DNA of 64,000 nt from contig CBDEHK010000001.1 in NCBI GenBank assembly GCA_965238305.1, positions 2,480,001 through 2,544,000 of the forward strand, read 5' to 3'. The position numbers were made by a program, and so were the translations under genes. The stretch is from CBDCGJ01 sp965238305. Its GTDB lineage: Bacteria > Pseudomonadota > Alphaproteobacteria > GCA-2731375. How positions within the stretch are numbered: position 1 is the stretch's first letter; every line of letters begins with the position of its first letter. Below, in pieces: positions 44,836 to 53,692 of the stretch. The notes under the pieces were generated by a model. It had not been told where the DNA came from. It made no database searches and saw only the letters and a program-made list of their open reading frames with translations.

Positions 44836-45183
44836 TTACTCAAACATTGCCAGGTTTAGTGGAATCATTTCGCCCATCCAGATGGCGCAGTCACGATGAT
44901 CTTCTAAATCGTTGCCGGTATTGGGATGCAGGAAAATCGTGCAATCGCGGCGATTGACCATCAACCAAGGCACGAGGCTATCAAATAGCTCGTTCGGAAA
45001 GGCAATCTGATAGCTCCAACGTGGATGTGGACCAACCTCTTTTTCATGCCAGCGACCCATTTCGATACCATCAAAGGCTTCCGTGACGGCATCCCGCAAG
45101 GCCTGCGCCGGCTCGCGCTTACTTTCATCGAAATAAACGTGGGCGTGAAAGCCATCAATTTGATCGGCTGTCGGAGCGGCCAT
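44836..45183 (-). CDS. DOPA 4,5-dioxygenase family protein
   Basis: A 115-residue small dioxygenase-like protein. 'FHAHVYFDESKREPA', 'GPHPRWSYQI' and 'FLHPNTGNDLEDHRDCAIWMG' contain the conserved His residues of the family (PF08883). Family members open catechol rings such as DOPA in fungi and plants; the bacterial substrate is not established. It is the last gene of the pur-bolA-grxD unit, one base after grxD. Confidence 0.88.
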   Translation of the reverse strand: MAAPTADQIDGFHAHVYFDESKREPAQALRDAVTEAFDGIEMGRWHEKEVGPHPRWSYQIAFPNELFDSLVPWLMVNRRDCTIFLHPNTGNDLEDHRDCAIWMGEMIPLNLAMFE

Positions 45184-45184
45184 G

Positions 45185-45526
45185 TTAAGCGGCCTGGTCG
45201 GTTTCGACGCCGTGTTCTTTCATGTAGTCCTGTAATTCGCCGTTTTCGAACATTTCCCGGATGATATCGCAGCCGCCGACAAACTCACCCTTTACATAAA
45301 GTTGCGGGATTGTCGGCCAATTGCTGAATTCTTTGATGCCATCGCGCACGCCCATATCTTCCAGCACGTTAAAGCTGCCGAAGCGAACGCCCAGGTGGCT
45401 GAGAACTTGCACCACGAGGGAGGAAAAGCCGCATTGCGGGAACACTGGCGTGCCCTTCATGAACAGGACGACGTCATCGCCGGCAATGGTTTCCTTGATT
45501 TGGTCGAATACTGGATTTTCACTCAT
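45185..45526 (-). CDS. grxD: Monothiol glutaredoxin, Grx4 family
   Basis: A 113-residue CGFS glutaredoxin. 'FMKGTPVFPQCGFSSLVVQVL' contains the active-site CGFS, with glutathione contacts 'WPTIPQLYVKGEFVGGCDII'. Family members bind a [2Fe-2S] cluster with glutathione and pass it on, often as a complex with BolA; the bolA gene is directly upstream, which supports that role. Confidence 0.95.
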   Translation of the reverse strand: MSENPVFDQIKETIAGDDVVLFMKGTPVFPQCGFSSLVVQVLSHLGVRFGSFNVLEDMGVRDGIKEFSNWPTIPQLYVKGEFVGGCDIIREMFENGELQDYMKEHGVETDQAA

Positions 45527-45557
45527 TAAATTCTAGTCCTTTGTTTCAACGTTTTGG

Positions 45558-45794
45558 TCATTCTTCGGGGACGCTTGTTTGTAGCGCCAGCGCGTGAAGT
45601 TGACCTCCCATACGCCCTTGTAGGGCTTGATACACCATTTGATGCTGTTGGACCCGCGATTTTCCCTTAAACGCGGTTGAAACCACCATCGCCGCATAAT
45701 GGTCGCCGTCTCCACGCAAATCTTCAATCGTGACATCGGCGCCCGGAATGCCGTCCTTAATCAGTTTCGTAATTTCTCCGGCATCCATCGCCAT
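45558..45794 (-). CDS. bolA: BolA family protein
   Basis: A 78-residue BolA/IbaG-type protein. 'VTIEDLRGDGDHYAAMVVSTAFKGKSRVQQHQMVYQAL' carries the conserved RVQQHQMVY segment and a likely cluster-ligand His. AAGGA lies eight bases before the first ATG, so the first of two ATGs is used. It probably forms a [2Fe-2S] heterodimer with the adjacent Grx4. Confidence 0.93.
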   Translation of the reverse strand: MAMDAGEITKLIKDGIPGADVTIEDLRGDGDHYAAMVVSTAFKGKSRVQQHQMVYQALQGRMGGQLHALALQTSVPEE

Positions 45795-45819
45795 GCGGTT
45801 CGTCCTTCGGTTTTGTCGT

Positions 45820-48012
45820 TCAACCAGCCATATAGGTTGGCAGCCAAGCTTCGTTGGCTTCTTGCAGAGATACTAGCGATATATGTACGCCATCGCCAAG
45901 GGTCAAGTTGTCGCCGCCGGATTCTCCAATCTCAGTGAGCTGGACACCGGCGTCTTTTGCACGGGCAGCAATTGCTTCGCCTTGCGCGGGATCGTAGGCG
46001 AGGATATATCGAGCCTGATCTTCGCCGAAAAGCTGACCTAAATCATTGCGCAGGTTTAGATCAGCCCCAATACCTGAAGCCAGCGCCATTTCCGCTACGG
46101 CAACAAGCAAGCCACCGTCTGCAACATCGTGACAGCAGTTACACAAGTCTTCTTGAATCAAGTCGCGCACAAAATCTCCATTCAATTTTTCCGATTCCAA
46201 TACCACATTAGGAACAGGAGTTTGTATCGAAAATCTCAAGTGATTGAGGAGCAGTGATTGTCCAAGATGCCCGTTATTTTCACCCACCAAAACAAGCGTT
46301 AGGCCAGCGCTCGGGAAGGCCAAATGGGCAATCTTATTCAAGTCATCGATCAAGCCAATCCCACCAATTGCTGGCGTCGGCAAGACCCCTTCGCCGTTGG
46401 TTTCGTTATAAAGCGAGACATTGCCGGAGACGACGGGATAATCGAGGGCAGTACAGGCGTCGCGAATACCTTCGATACAGCCAACGAACTGGCCCATAAT
46501 GTCGGGTTTTTCTGGATTACCAAAATTGAGACAGTTGGTGATCGCTAATGGACGGGCGCCGACCGCTGTAAGATTGCGCCAAGTTTCCACAACTGCCTGC
46601 GCCCCCCCTTGATAGGGATCGGCTTTGCAGTATCTAGGTGTGCAATCGGTGCTGATGGCGAGGCCTCGATTGCTGCCGTGAATGCGGACAATAGCCGCAT
46701 CGCCGCCCGGCTTCGCCACTGTATCAGCCATAACTGTGTAGTCATACTGCTCCCAGATCCAGCGTCGGGACGCCAGCGCCGGGGATGCCATCAGTTCATT
46801 CAACAAATCCAAGGGCGGTGGCGCATCGCTGAGATCGATATCCGTATCCGTCGGCGCGTCGGTTTTGACCCAGGGCCGATCAAGCTCCGGAGATTCGTCG
46901 ACCAACGGCCGCACGGGCACGTCGAAGACCACTTCGCCATGCATTCTGCCGGTGAAACGCAGGCTATCGGTTATGCGGCCGACAATGGCGAAGTCGAGTT
47001 CCCATTTCTCAAAAATAGCGCGGGCTTGCTCTTCCGTGCCCGGTTTCAGCACCATCAGCATGCGTTCCTGGCTTTCCGACAACATGATCTCATAGGCGCT
47101 CATGCCGTCTTCACGCTGTGGCACCTGATCGAGGTCCAGTTCAAAACCGACGCCGCCCTTGTCCGCCATCTCAACCGAAGAACAAGTAAGGCCGGCGGCT
47201 CCCATATCCTGAATGGCGATGATGCAGTCCGTCGCCATCAATTCCAGGCAGGCCTCGATCAATAACTTCTCGGTGAAAGGATCGCCAACCTGCACAGTTG
47301 GGCGTTTTTCGTCGGTGTCTTGGTCGAACTCCGCCGACGCCATAGTCGCACCATGGATGCCGTCGCGCCCGGTTTTGGAGCCGACATAAACCACTGGATT
47401 ACCCAGACCGGCGGCGGCGGAATAAAAGATCTTGTCCTGCTCCGCAATGCCGACAGTCATGGCGTTGACCAGAATATTCCCATTATAGGCCGGGTCGAAA
47501 TTGGTCTCACCGCCGACGGTCGGGACGCCGACGCAATTGCCATAGCCGCCGATGCCGGCGACCACGCCGCTGACCAAATGACGGGTCTTGGGATGGTCAG
47601 GGTCACCAAAACGCAAGGCATTCATGTTCGCAACGGGACGGGCGCCCATGGTGAAGACATCGCGCAGGATACCGCCGACCCCGGTCGCAGCCCCCTGATA
47701 AGGCTCGATGTAGGAGGGATGATTGTGGCTCTCCATCTTGAAGATCGCGGCTTTGTTGTCGCCGATATCAATGATACCGGCGTTTTCTCCGGGCCCGCAG
47801 ATCACCCATGGCGCTTCCGTCGGCAGGGTTTTGAGCCAAATCTTTGAAGATTTATAGGAACAATGCTCGCTCCACATCACCGAAAAAATGCCCAATTCAG
47901 TTAAATTCGGCTCCCGCCCCAGGGCCTTTAAAATGGTGGCGTATTCCTCTTCGCTCAGCCCATGCTCCTTAATGACGTCAGGTGTGATGGTCGGCTCGTT
48001 AATAATCGTCAT
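45820..48012 (-). CDS. purL: Phosphoribosylformylglycinamidine synthase subunit PurL
   Basis: A 730-residue small-type PurL, synthetase subunit of the PurLQS complex that converts FGAR to FGAM in purine synthesis. 'MWSEHCSYKSSK' opens the active site, 'GPGENAGIIDIGD' and 'KMESHNHPSYIEPYQGAATGVGGILRD' are ATP and metal segments, and the C-terminal half repeats the PurM-like fold. Small size means it needs PurQ and PurS, both encoded immediately upstream. Confidence 0.97.
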   Translation of the reverse strand: MTIINEPTITPDVIKEHGLSEEEYATILKALGREPNLTELGIFSVMWSEHCSYKSSKIWLKTLPTEAPWVICGPGENAGIIDIGDNKAAIFKMESHNHPSYIEPYQGAATGVGGILRDVFTMGARPVANMNALRFGDPDHPKTRHLVSGVVAGIGGYGNCVGVPTVGGETNFDPAYNGNILVNAMTVGIAEQDKIFYSAAAGLGNPVVYVGSKTGRDGIHGATMASAEFDQDTDEKRPTVQVGDPFTEKLLIEACLELMATDCIIAIQDMGAAGLTCSSVEMADKGGVGFELDLDQVPQREDGMSAYEIMLSESQERMLMVLKPGTEEQARAIFEKWELDFAIVGRITDSLRFTGRMHGEVVFDVPVRPLVDESPELDRPWVKTDAPTDTDIDLSDAPPPLDLLNELMASPALASRRWIWEQYDYTVMADTVAKPGGDAAIVRIHGSNRGLAISTDCTPRYCKADPYQGGAQAVVETWRNLTAVGARPLAITNCLNFGNPEKPDIMGQFVGCIEGIRDACTALDYPVVSGNVSLYNETNGEGVLPTPAIGGIGLIDDLNKIAHLAFPSAGLTLVLVGENNGHLGQSLLLNHLRFSIQTPVPNVVLESEKLNGDFVRDLIQEDLCNCCHDVADGGLLVAVAEMALASGIGADLNLRNDLGQLFGEDQARYILAYDPAQGEAIAARAKDAGVQLTEIGESGGDNLTLGDGVHISLVSLQEANEAWLPTYMAG

Positions 48013-48021
48013 TGCAGAATC

Positions 48022-48705
48022 TCAACTCAAAGCGTTTACAAGACCCGTGAACAGGGCGCGGCCGTCGTTGCCGCCATGCGTCGGATCGCTTGCCCGTTCC
48101 GGATGAGGCATCATGCCCAGGACAGTTTTGGTTTCATTGAAGATGCCAGCGATATTGCGGGCGGAGCCATTTGGATTGGCCGGACCCGGCACATCGCCAT
48201 CGACATATCGGAATGCGATCTGACCATTTTCGTCCAGTCGGTCCAAGATCGCATCGCCGGCGACATATTGCCCGTCATGATGCGCGATCGGCACGCGAAT
48301 GACGTCACCCTGACCGTAGCCTGAGGTAAACGCGGTTTGGCTATTCTCGACCGACAAATACACATCGCGGCAGATGTATTTCAAGCCCGCATTGGAAATG
48401 ATAGCGCCCGGCAACAACCCTGCTTCCAGCAGGATTTGAAAGCCGTTGCAGATGCCCATTACCGGGATGCCATTCTTGGCGTGCTTGACTACATCGCGCA
48501 TTACCGGAGAATTTGCGGCCATCGACCCACAGCGTAAATAGTCGCCATAGGAAAACCCGCCGGGCAGAACAATCAGATCGGTTTTCCCAAGATCCCGTTC
48601 GCCATGCCAGACCATCTCAACCGGACCATCCAAGCTTTCTTCCAGTGCAACTTTGACATCACGGTCGCAATTCGAGCCAGGGAATACGACCACCGCCGCT
48701 TTCAT
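48022..48705 (-). CDS. purQ: Phosphoribosylformylglycinamidine synthase subunit PurQ
   Basis: A 227-residue class I glutamine amidotransferase supplying ammonia to PurL. The nucleophile is in 'GICNGFQIL', the catalytic His/Glu in 'MMPHPERASD', and 'FPGSNCDRD' is the PurQ N-terminus. ATG at 48705 is used (AGGA about nine bases upstream). purL starts nine bases after it. Confidence 0.96.
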   Translation of the reverse strand: MKAAVVVFPGSNCDRDVKVALEESLDGPVEMVWHGERDLGKTDLIVLPGGFSYGDYLRCGSMAANSPVMRDVVKHAKNGIPVMGICNGFQILLEAGLLPGAIISNAGLKYICRDVYLSVENSQTAFTSGYGQGDVIRVPIAHHDGQYVAGDAILDRLDENGQIAFRYVDGDVPGPANPNGSARNIAGIFNETKTVLGMMPHPERASDPTHGGNDGRALFTGLVNALS

Positions 48706-48756
48706 ACGCAAGGATCCTGATGTGAAAGATCGAAAAACGTAGTTAACACAATAATA

Positions 48757-48999
48757 TCAATCAGATAATTCAATCGAATAATTCTCGATAACGGTGTTGG
48801 CGAGAAGTTTTTTACACATCTCTTCAACTTCAATCTGGGCTTTGTCCCGATCGCTTTCGGTAAGCTCCAGCTCAATCAGTTTGCCTTGGCGAACACGATC
48901 GACGCCGGCAAAACCGAGATGATCCAAGGCCGTGGAAATGGCTTTTCCTTGCGGATCCAGGACGCCATTTTTTAGATAAACATGTACTCTTGCTTTCAC
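48757..48999 (-). CDS. purS: Phosphoribosylformylglycinamidine synthase subunit PurS
   Basis: An 80-residue small subunit bridging PurL and PurQ. 'ARVHVYLKNGVLDPQGKAISTALDHLGFAGVDRVRQGKLIEL' fits the family throughout. Placed between purC and purQ as usual in alphaproteobacteria. Confidence 0.95.
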   Translation of the reverse strand: MKARVHVYLKNGVLDPQGKAISTALDHLGFAGVDRVRQGKLIELELTESDRDKAQIEVEEMCKKLLANTVIENYSIELSD

Positions 49000-49018
49000 G
49001 TCATATCCTCTAACGGTG

Positions 49019-49783
49019 CTATTGCAGCAAAGTTGAACCCTTCATGTCGTTGACACCGGCTTCCGGTAAAATGCCAAGACGACGCGCGACTTCCTGATAG
49101 GCTTCGGCAGCACCACCTAGATCACGGCGAAAACAATCTTTGTCCAGTTTTTCATTGCTGGTCATGTCCCAAAGCCGGCAGCTGTCGGGACTGATCTCAT
49201 CGGCTAAAACAATACGCATTTCATCGCCGTTATAAAGCCGGCCAAATTCCAATTTGAAATCGACCAGACGAATTCCGACGGCGGCAAATAACCCATGCAT
49301 CAAATCGTTGATACGCAAAGACATGGACATGATTTCGTCCAATTCCTGGGGACTGGCCCAACCGAAACAGGTAATATGCTCTTCCGTCACCAAGGGATCA
49401 CCTAGTTCATCATTTTTGTAGCAATATTCGATGATCGAACGCGGCAATGGCGTGCCCTCAGTAAGACCTAAACGTTTGCAAATCGAACCGGCCGCAATAT
49501 TGCGGACAATCACTTCGACCGGGATGATTTCAACTTCCCGGATCAATTGTTCGCGCATATTAAGACGGCGAACAAAATGCGTCGGCAGACCGATTTCACC
49601 AAGCCGGGTCATGATATATTCCGAGATCCGGTTGTTGAGTACGCCTTTGCCGGTGATGATACCCTTCTTCTCATTATTGAATGCGGTGGCATCGTCTTTG
49701 AAATACTGCACCAGAGTGCCTGGCTCAGGCCCTTCGAAGAGGACTTTAGCCTTGCCCTCATAGACCTTTCTGCGCCTTGTCAT
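49019..49783 (-). CDS. purC: SAICAR synthase PurC
   Basis: A 254-residue phosphoribosylaminoimidazole-succinocarboxamide synthase. 'KVYEGKAKVLFEG', 'KDDATAFNNEKK', 'EVIVRNIAAGSICKRLG' and 'DEISPDSCRLWD' are family motifs. An upstream GTG/ATG would add 23 residues with no homology, so the ATG at 49783 is used. First gene of the pur-bolA-grxD operon. Confidence 0.95.
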   Translation of the reverse strand: MTRRRKVYEGKAKVLFEGPEPGTLVQYFKDDATAFNNEKKGIITGKGVLNNRISEYIMTRLGEIGLPTHFVRRLNMREQLIREVEIIPVEVIVRNIAAGSICKRLGLTEGTPLPRSIIEYCYKNDELGDPLVTEEHITCFGWASPQELDEIMSMSLRINDLMHGLFAAVGIRLVDFKLEFGRLYNGDEMRIVLADEISPDSCRLWDMTSNEKLDKDCFRRDLGGAAEAYQEVARRLGILPEAGVNDMKGSTLLQ

Positions 49784-49979
49784 GGATATTTGCTCTACTG
49801 AATAGTCCGGAAATATGCCCGGTGTTGGTTGAAGCGGAACAATTGGTCCCAATATCGCGGAACATAACCGAAAAAAAGGTCAGATACAACGTCCCCTTGG
49901 GCTGGATTTATCGGTAATTTCATCTTAGATATAGGGTCAGTGATGATCCATTCAGAATGCATACGAGGAGTATGACCGT

Positions 49980-50300
49980 ATGACCACTTTCGACAAAAAA
50001 GAAAAGGCCCACGAATCGAAATATGCCCACGATCAGGAAACAGAATTCAAAATAATGGCGCGGCGCAATAAATTATTGGGACTTTGGGCAGCAGAGCTAT
50101 TTGACCTTAGCGGCGATGACGCCGACGCATATGCCAAGGAAGTAGTGATCTCCGATTTCGACCGCCCTGGTGATGAAGACGTTTATGAAAAAGTAGATGG
50201 CGACTTCAAGACTAGGGGCGTGGAAATGTCCGAACATCGCATTCGCCGGCAAATGGAAGAGCTGCTGCAGGAAGCCCGACAGCAAGTGATGGCGGAGTAA
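49980..50300 (+). CDS. DUF1476 protein, F1-ATPase zeta-type inhibitor
   Basis: A 106-residue, highly charged helical protein. 'MTTFDKKEKAHESKYAHDQE', 'FKIMARRNKLLGLWAAELFDLSG' and 'DEDVYEKVDGDF' match DUF1476. In Paracoccus this family is the zeta subunit that inhibits ATP hydrolysis by F1FO-ATP synthase. Divergent from purC, a common arrangement in alphaproteobacteria. Confidence 0.93.
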   Translation: MTTFDKKEKAHESKYAHDQETEFKIMARRNKLLGLWAAELFDLSGDDADAYAKEVVISDFDRPGDEDVYEKVDGDFKTRGVEMSEHRIRRQMEELLQEARQQVMAE

Positions 50301-50320
50301 GCTTTGTCCTCCATTCATTG

Positions 50321-50359
50321 GGCCTGACCGCGTGTTGATAGCTAAGGTCAGGCCTTTTT
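50321..50359 (+). terminator. Intrinsic terminator after the DUF1476 gene
   Basis: GGCCTGACC pairs with GGTCAGGCC across a 16-base loop and is followed by TTTTT. It separates the zeta-type gene from the marR efflux operon. Confidence 0.85.
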
Positions 50360-50387
50360 GTTTGCGGGTTGTTATTCTTCAATTTTA

Positions 50388-50447
50388 GTTGCCTAGACAA
50401 CTAATTTTTCGTAACCTAGGCAACTAATGTTCATACGCCTAGGCAAC
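50388..50447 (+). promoter_or_regulatory. Three CCTAGG-centred operator-like boxes spaced 23 bp
   Basis: GTTGCCTAGACAAC (50388-50401), GTAACCTAGGCAAC (50411-50424) and TACGCCTAGGCAAC (50434-50447) are near-copies of the perfect palindrome GTTGCCTAGGCAAC. Their starts are exactly 23 bases apart, about two helical turns, and the linkers after boxes 1 and 2 are similar too. The last box ends nine bases before the marR ATG. They are probably operators for the adjacent MarR-family repressor. Confidence 0.75.
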
Positions 50448-50455
50448 GACCTTTG

Positions 50456-50920
50456 ATGGAAGAAGAATACGATCGCAACATCGGCTTTCTGCTGAACGAT
50501 GTGGCGCGGCATTTACGGACAATTTATGACCGCCGTATGGCACCATTGGGTCTGACTAGGTCGCAATGGTGGGTCTTGACCTATCTCTATTTCAATGAAG
50601 GGATTAGCCAGAGCGAATTGGCGGCCTTGCTGGAAACGGAAAAGGCGTCGTTGGGGCGCTTGTTAGATCGGATGGAAGGCAAGGGTTTGGTACGTCGGCG
50701 CCAGGACAAAAAAGACAAGCGGACCAAGCGGGTTTATCTCACCAAAAAAGCAGAACCGACCTTGCAGGTGATGCGCGATTTGGCCAGCGTCACCCGAGAT
50801 GAAGCGTTGCAAAGTCTTAGTCATGCTGAACAGGATCAAATTCTTGATATGTTACGGCGCATGCGGGATGATCTTTCGGTGATGAATAGCAATGGCCGAC
50901 CAATGGAGCGGGAGGCATGA
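50456..50920 (+). CDS. MarR-family transcriptional regulator
   Basis: A 154-residue winged-helix regulator. 'LTRSQWWVLTYLYFNEGISQSELAALLETEKASLGRLLDRMEGKGLVRRRQDKKDKRTKRVYLTKKA' covers the recognition helix and beta wing with the Asp-Arg salt bridges. It probably represses its own operon with the efflux genes and responds to a small ligand. No good ribosome site precedes the ATG, and box 3 nearly abuts it, so repression could also affect translation initiation. Confidence 0.93.
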   Translation: MEEEYDRNIGFLLNDVARHLRTIYDRRMAPLGLTRSQWWVLTYLYFNEGISQSELAALLETEKASLGRLLDRMEGKGLVRRRQDKKDKRTKRVYLTKKAEPTLQVMRDLASVTRDEALQSLSHAEQDQILDMLRRMRDDLSVMNSNGRPMEREA

Positions 50921-50930
50921 GAAAAACATC

Positions 50931-52034
50931 ATGACCAAAAAACCTCGCCGTTTTCGCCGCTTTTTGTTTCGCCTCTTTTTGTTGTTGGTAATTCCTAGTG
51001 TTGCAGTCTTTGTCGGCCTAGCTTTTTATTATTCCGGCGGGCGCTATGTGACAACAGAAAACGCCTATGTCAAAGCGCCAATTTTGGCCATTGCTTCCGA
51101 AGTGTCGGGACGCGTGGCGAAAGTCTATGTCCAGGAAAATCAAGTCATCGAACCGGGTCAAAAGCTCGTAGCATTGGAGGGATTACAATTCGAACTTGCA
51201 CTTCGCGAGGCGGAAGCTGAGCTAGCAAGTGTTGGCCATGATATCGAAAATCGGCGCGCAGAATTGCGCCAGGCTCGGGCGGAGATAGAGGTTGCGCAGG
51301 AGCGGCGGCGTTTCCTGCAAAGTCAATATGTGCGCGAGCAGAAACTGACCGACAAAGGCATTGGCCGAGGGACTAAACTGGATGAAGCGCGGCACCTGCT
51401 GCGGGCGGCTGATCGACTGTTGGGCGCGGCGCGCCAGCGGGAAGGGGGCATATTGGCCAAATTGGGCGGCAGCGCGGATATTGCGACAGCGGATCATCCC
51501 TTGCATATTGCGGCCGTGGCCCGACTGAACAGGGCGAAGCTAGATTTGGATCGATCCGTCCTGATTTCTAACATCGGTGGCATAATTGCTAAAATGAACC
51601 TGGAAGCTGGCGAGTATATCGAAAGTGGCGATGTGATATTTGCGGTTGTGCAAGCGAATAAGTCCTGGATTGAGGTGAATCTTAAGGAAACCGAGTTGAC
51701 CTATGTGCGGATCGGACAACGCGTAACATTTGTCGCTGAGGCCTATCCGGATGTTAAATGGTCGGCCAAAATTGCCAGCATAAGTCCGGCGACTGGCGCC
51801 GAATTTGCGGTATTGCCACCGCAAAATGCCTCCGGCAATTGGGTGAAGGTCGTACAGCGACTGCCGGTCAGACTGGCCATTGATCAGGTAACAGATACTG
51901 ACAGACCGCCTTTGCGTGCCGGCATGTCGGTTTCAGTAAAAATCGACACTGGGCATAAACGCGATGCGCCGGCGATTATTTCCCGCGTCTTGGCGGCAAC
52001 CCGGAAATTTGTCGGATCCTCCACTGACCAATGA
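50931..52034 (+). CDS. HlyD-family efflux adaptor, EmrA-like
   Basis: A 367-residue periplasmic adaptor. A cytoplasmic basic N-terminus (RFRRFLFRLF) precedes one membrane helix (residues 17-37). The lipoyl-like half-motifs are 'VTTENAYVKAPILAIASEVSGRVAKVYVQENQVIEPGQKLVAL' and 'SVLISNIGGIIAKMNLEAGEYIE', separated by a long coiled coil. It links an inner-membrane exporter to an outer-membrane channel. Its stop overlaps the emrB-like start (ATGA). An in-frame earlier ATG overlaps marR and seems less likely. Confidence 0.9.
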   Translation: MTKKPRRFRRFLFRLFLLLVIPSVAVFVGLAFYYSGGRYVTTENAYVKAPILAIASEVSGRVAKVYVQENQVIEPGQKLVALEGLQFELALREAEAELASVGHDIENRRAELRQARAEIEVAQERRRFLQSQYVREQKLTDKGIGRGTKLDEARHLLRAADRLLGAARQREGGILAKLGGSADIATADHPLHIAAVARLNRAKLDLDRSVLISNIGGIIAKMNLEAGEYIESGDVIFAVVQANKSWIEVNLKETELTYVRIGQRVTFVAEAYPDVKWSAKIASISPATGAEFAVLPPQNASGNWVKVVQRLPVRLAIDQVTDTDRPPLRAGMSVSVKIDTGHKRDAPAIISRVLAATRKFVGSSTDQ

Positions 52035-53536
52035 CCACAATATCAGTGGAAGATTTTCAGTCTAAGAAATGGTCGATTCTGGCCACCGGCACTTTTGTCA
52101 CGACGCTTTATGCGATGGCAATTACGATTGCCTCAATTGCATTACCCGATATGCGCGGTGCCATGGCCGCGACCCAGGATCAAATCACCTGGACGATCAC
52201 CGGTAATATTGTCGCGACAGCGGTCGCAACACCATTGGCGGGGTGGTTAGCCGGCCGCATGGAAGCCCGTCTTATCCTCTGGATCAGTGTTGTTGGCTTT
52301 ACTGTTGCAACTATATTCTGCGGCCTTTCGCAGTCGTTGGAACAAATCGTTCTGGCGCGTGTGGCGCAAGGTGCGTTTGGTGCGCCAATGGTACCAGTGT
52401 CGCAGGCATTGGTACTTGCTGCCTTTCCCCAACGCCAACGTTCGGTGGCCATGGCGGTATGGGGAATGGGTGTGGTTTTGGGTCCAATCCTGGCGCCGGC
52501 TGTCGGCGGATATCTGACTGAAGAATTCAGTTGGCGCTGGGTGTTTTTCATGTTGGTGCCGATCTGCGTAGCCGCCTTATTGGCTATTACGGTTTTCATC
52601 CCAAAAAAACCACCTGAAGGTGGGCGGCCGTTGGATTGGATTGGCTTCTTAGCGCTTTCAGCCGGTGTCGCGGCTTTGCAAATTATGTTTGATCGGGGCG
52701 AACGCAACGATTGGTTCGACAGCATGGAAACTATTGTCGAAGCTTCCGTCGCGGCCCTTGGATTCTATATATTCATTGCGCACAGTTTGACCGCCAGAAG
52801 ACCGTTTTTAGATTTGCGAATATTCCTGAACCGAAATTTTACAGTCGGCTTGCTACTGGTATTTTCCTTCGGCATGCTGAATTTTGTACCGATGGTTCTG
52901 TTTCCACCCTTGTTGCAGGAACTTCGCGGTTATCCGCAATCGGTTATTGGTATGCTGATGGGGGCAAGGGGCTTCGGAACATTTTTGGGTTTTACCTTGA
53001 TGGCATTTGCCGGTCGAGTGGATCCGCGAATTACCATGGGTTTCGGATTCTTACTGCAAGGTTATGCCGGCTGGGCAATGTCAGAATTCAACATCAATCT
53101 GACGACCTGGGACGTTGCATGGACCAGCGCCTTGCAGGGTTTCGGGGTCGGTCTGGCCTGGGTACCCCTAAGTGTGGTTGCCTTCAGTACGCTCGAACCG
53201 GCCCGACTACCGGAGGCTACGGCCATATTCCAACTATTGCGGAATGTCGCTTCCAGCTTTTTCATATCCATTAGTGTCGCGGTGCTGCTGCATACAGGCG
53301 GTGTTACTTATAGCGAAACTGCGAGCGGGCTATCGCCTTGGATAAACGGTTGGTTTTACAACAGCTCCGCCGCGATGTGGGATATCGGCTCGCCATCCGG
53401 TATTGCCGGTTTGACCAGCGAAGTGCAGCGACAAAGCCTAATGATTGGATATTTGAATGCATTTCGTCTGTTTGCCTGGTGTTCCTTTGCCGCCATGCCG
53501 CTCTTACTTTTGGTCCGTCCAGTGAAGTCTCATTAA
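52031..53536 (+). CDS. MFS drug exporter, DHA2 (EmrB) family
   Basis: A 501-residue, 14-helix major facilitator. 'AMTITIASIALPDMRGAM', 'GWLAGRMEARLILWIS' (motif A) and 'GPILAPAVGGYLTEEFSWRWVFFML' (motif C, antiporter signature) are visible. With the HlyD-type partner it should form a drug or metabolite export pump. Translationally coupled to that gene. No TolC-type gene is adjacent. Confidence 0.92.
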   Translation: MTTISVEDFQSKKWSILATGTFVTTLYAMAITIASIALPDMRGAMAATQDQITWTITGNIVATAVATPLAGWLAGRMEARLILWISVVGFTVATIFCGLSQSLEQIVLARVAQGAFGAPMVPVSQALVLAAFPQRQRSVAMAVWGMGVVLGPILAPAVGGYLTEEFSWRWVFFMLVPICVAALLAITVFIPKKPPEGGRPLDWIGFLALSAGVAALQIMFDRGERNDWFDSMETIVEASVAALGFYIFIAHSLTARRPFLDLRIFLNRNFTVGLLLVFSFGMLNFVPMVLFPPLLQELRGYPQSVIGMLMGARGFGTFLGFTLMAFAGRVDPRITMGFGFLLQGYAGWAMSEFNINLTTWDVAWTSALQGFGVGLAWVPLSVVAFSTLEPARLPEATAIFQLLRNVASSFFISISVAVLLHTGGVTYSETASGLSPWINGWFYNSSAAMWDIGSPSGIAGLTSEVQRQSLMIGYLNAFRLFAWCSFAAMPLLLLVRPVKSH

Positions 53537-53545
53537 GATTTCAGG

Positions 53546-53692
53546 ATGATAATTCGACCCATTGCGGGTGCCTTGGGAGCTGAGATATTAGGCTTCCACA
53601 TGGCCAAAGAAGAAAGTGACGATTTCGCCGCCCGACCGGGCGGCCAGGGCTTCCGTCGGGTCATGCATCGGGCAACTGGTGCCGCGGCTTAA
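53546..53692 (+). pseudogene. Fossil of a TauD/TfdA-family dioxygenase, N- and C-terminal ends joined
   Basis: An unannotatable 48-codon open frame whose first 16 residues (IRPIAGALGAEILG) look like the start of TauD-type 2-oxoglutarate dioxygenases and whose end (GFRRVMHRATG) matches their C-terminal RR-[IV]-MHRAT segment, here carrying the 2-oxoglutarate-binding Arg. The ~220 residues in between, including the HxD iron site, are gone, with the frame kept. The region is too small to be an active enzyme. Its tail overlaps the purB end by four bases. Confidence 0.6.
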
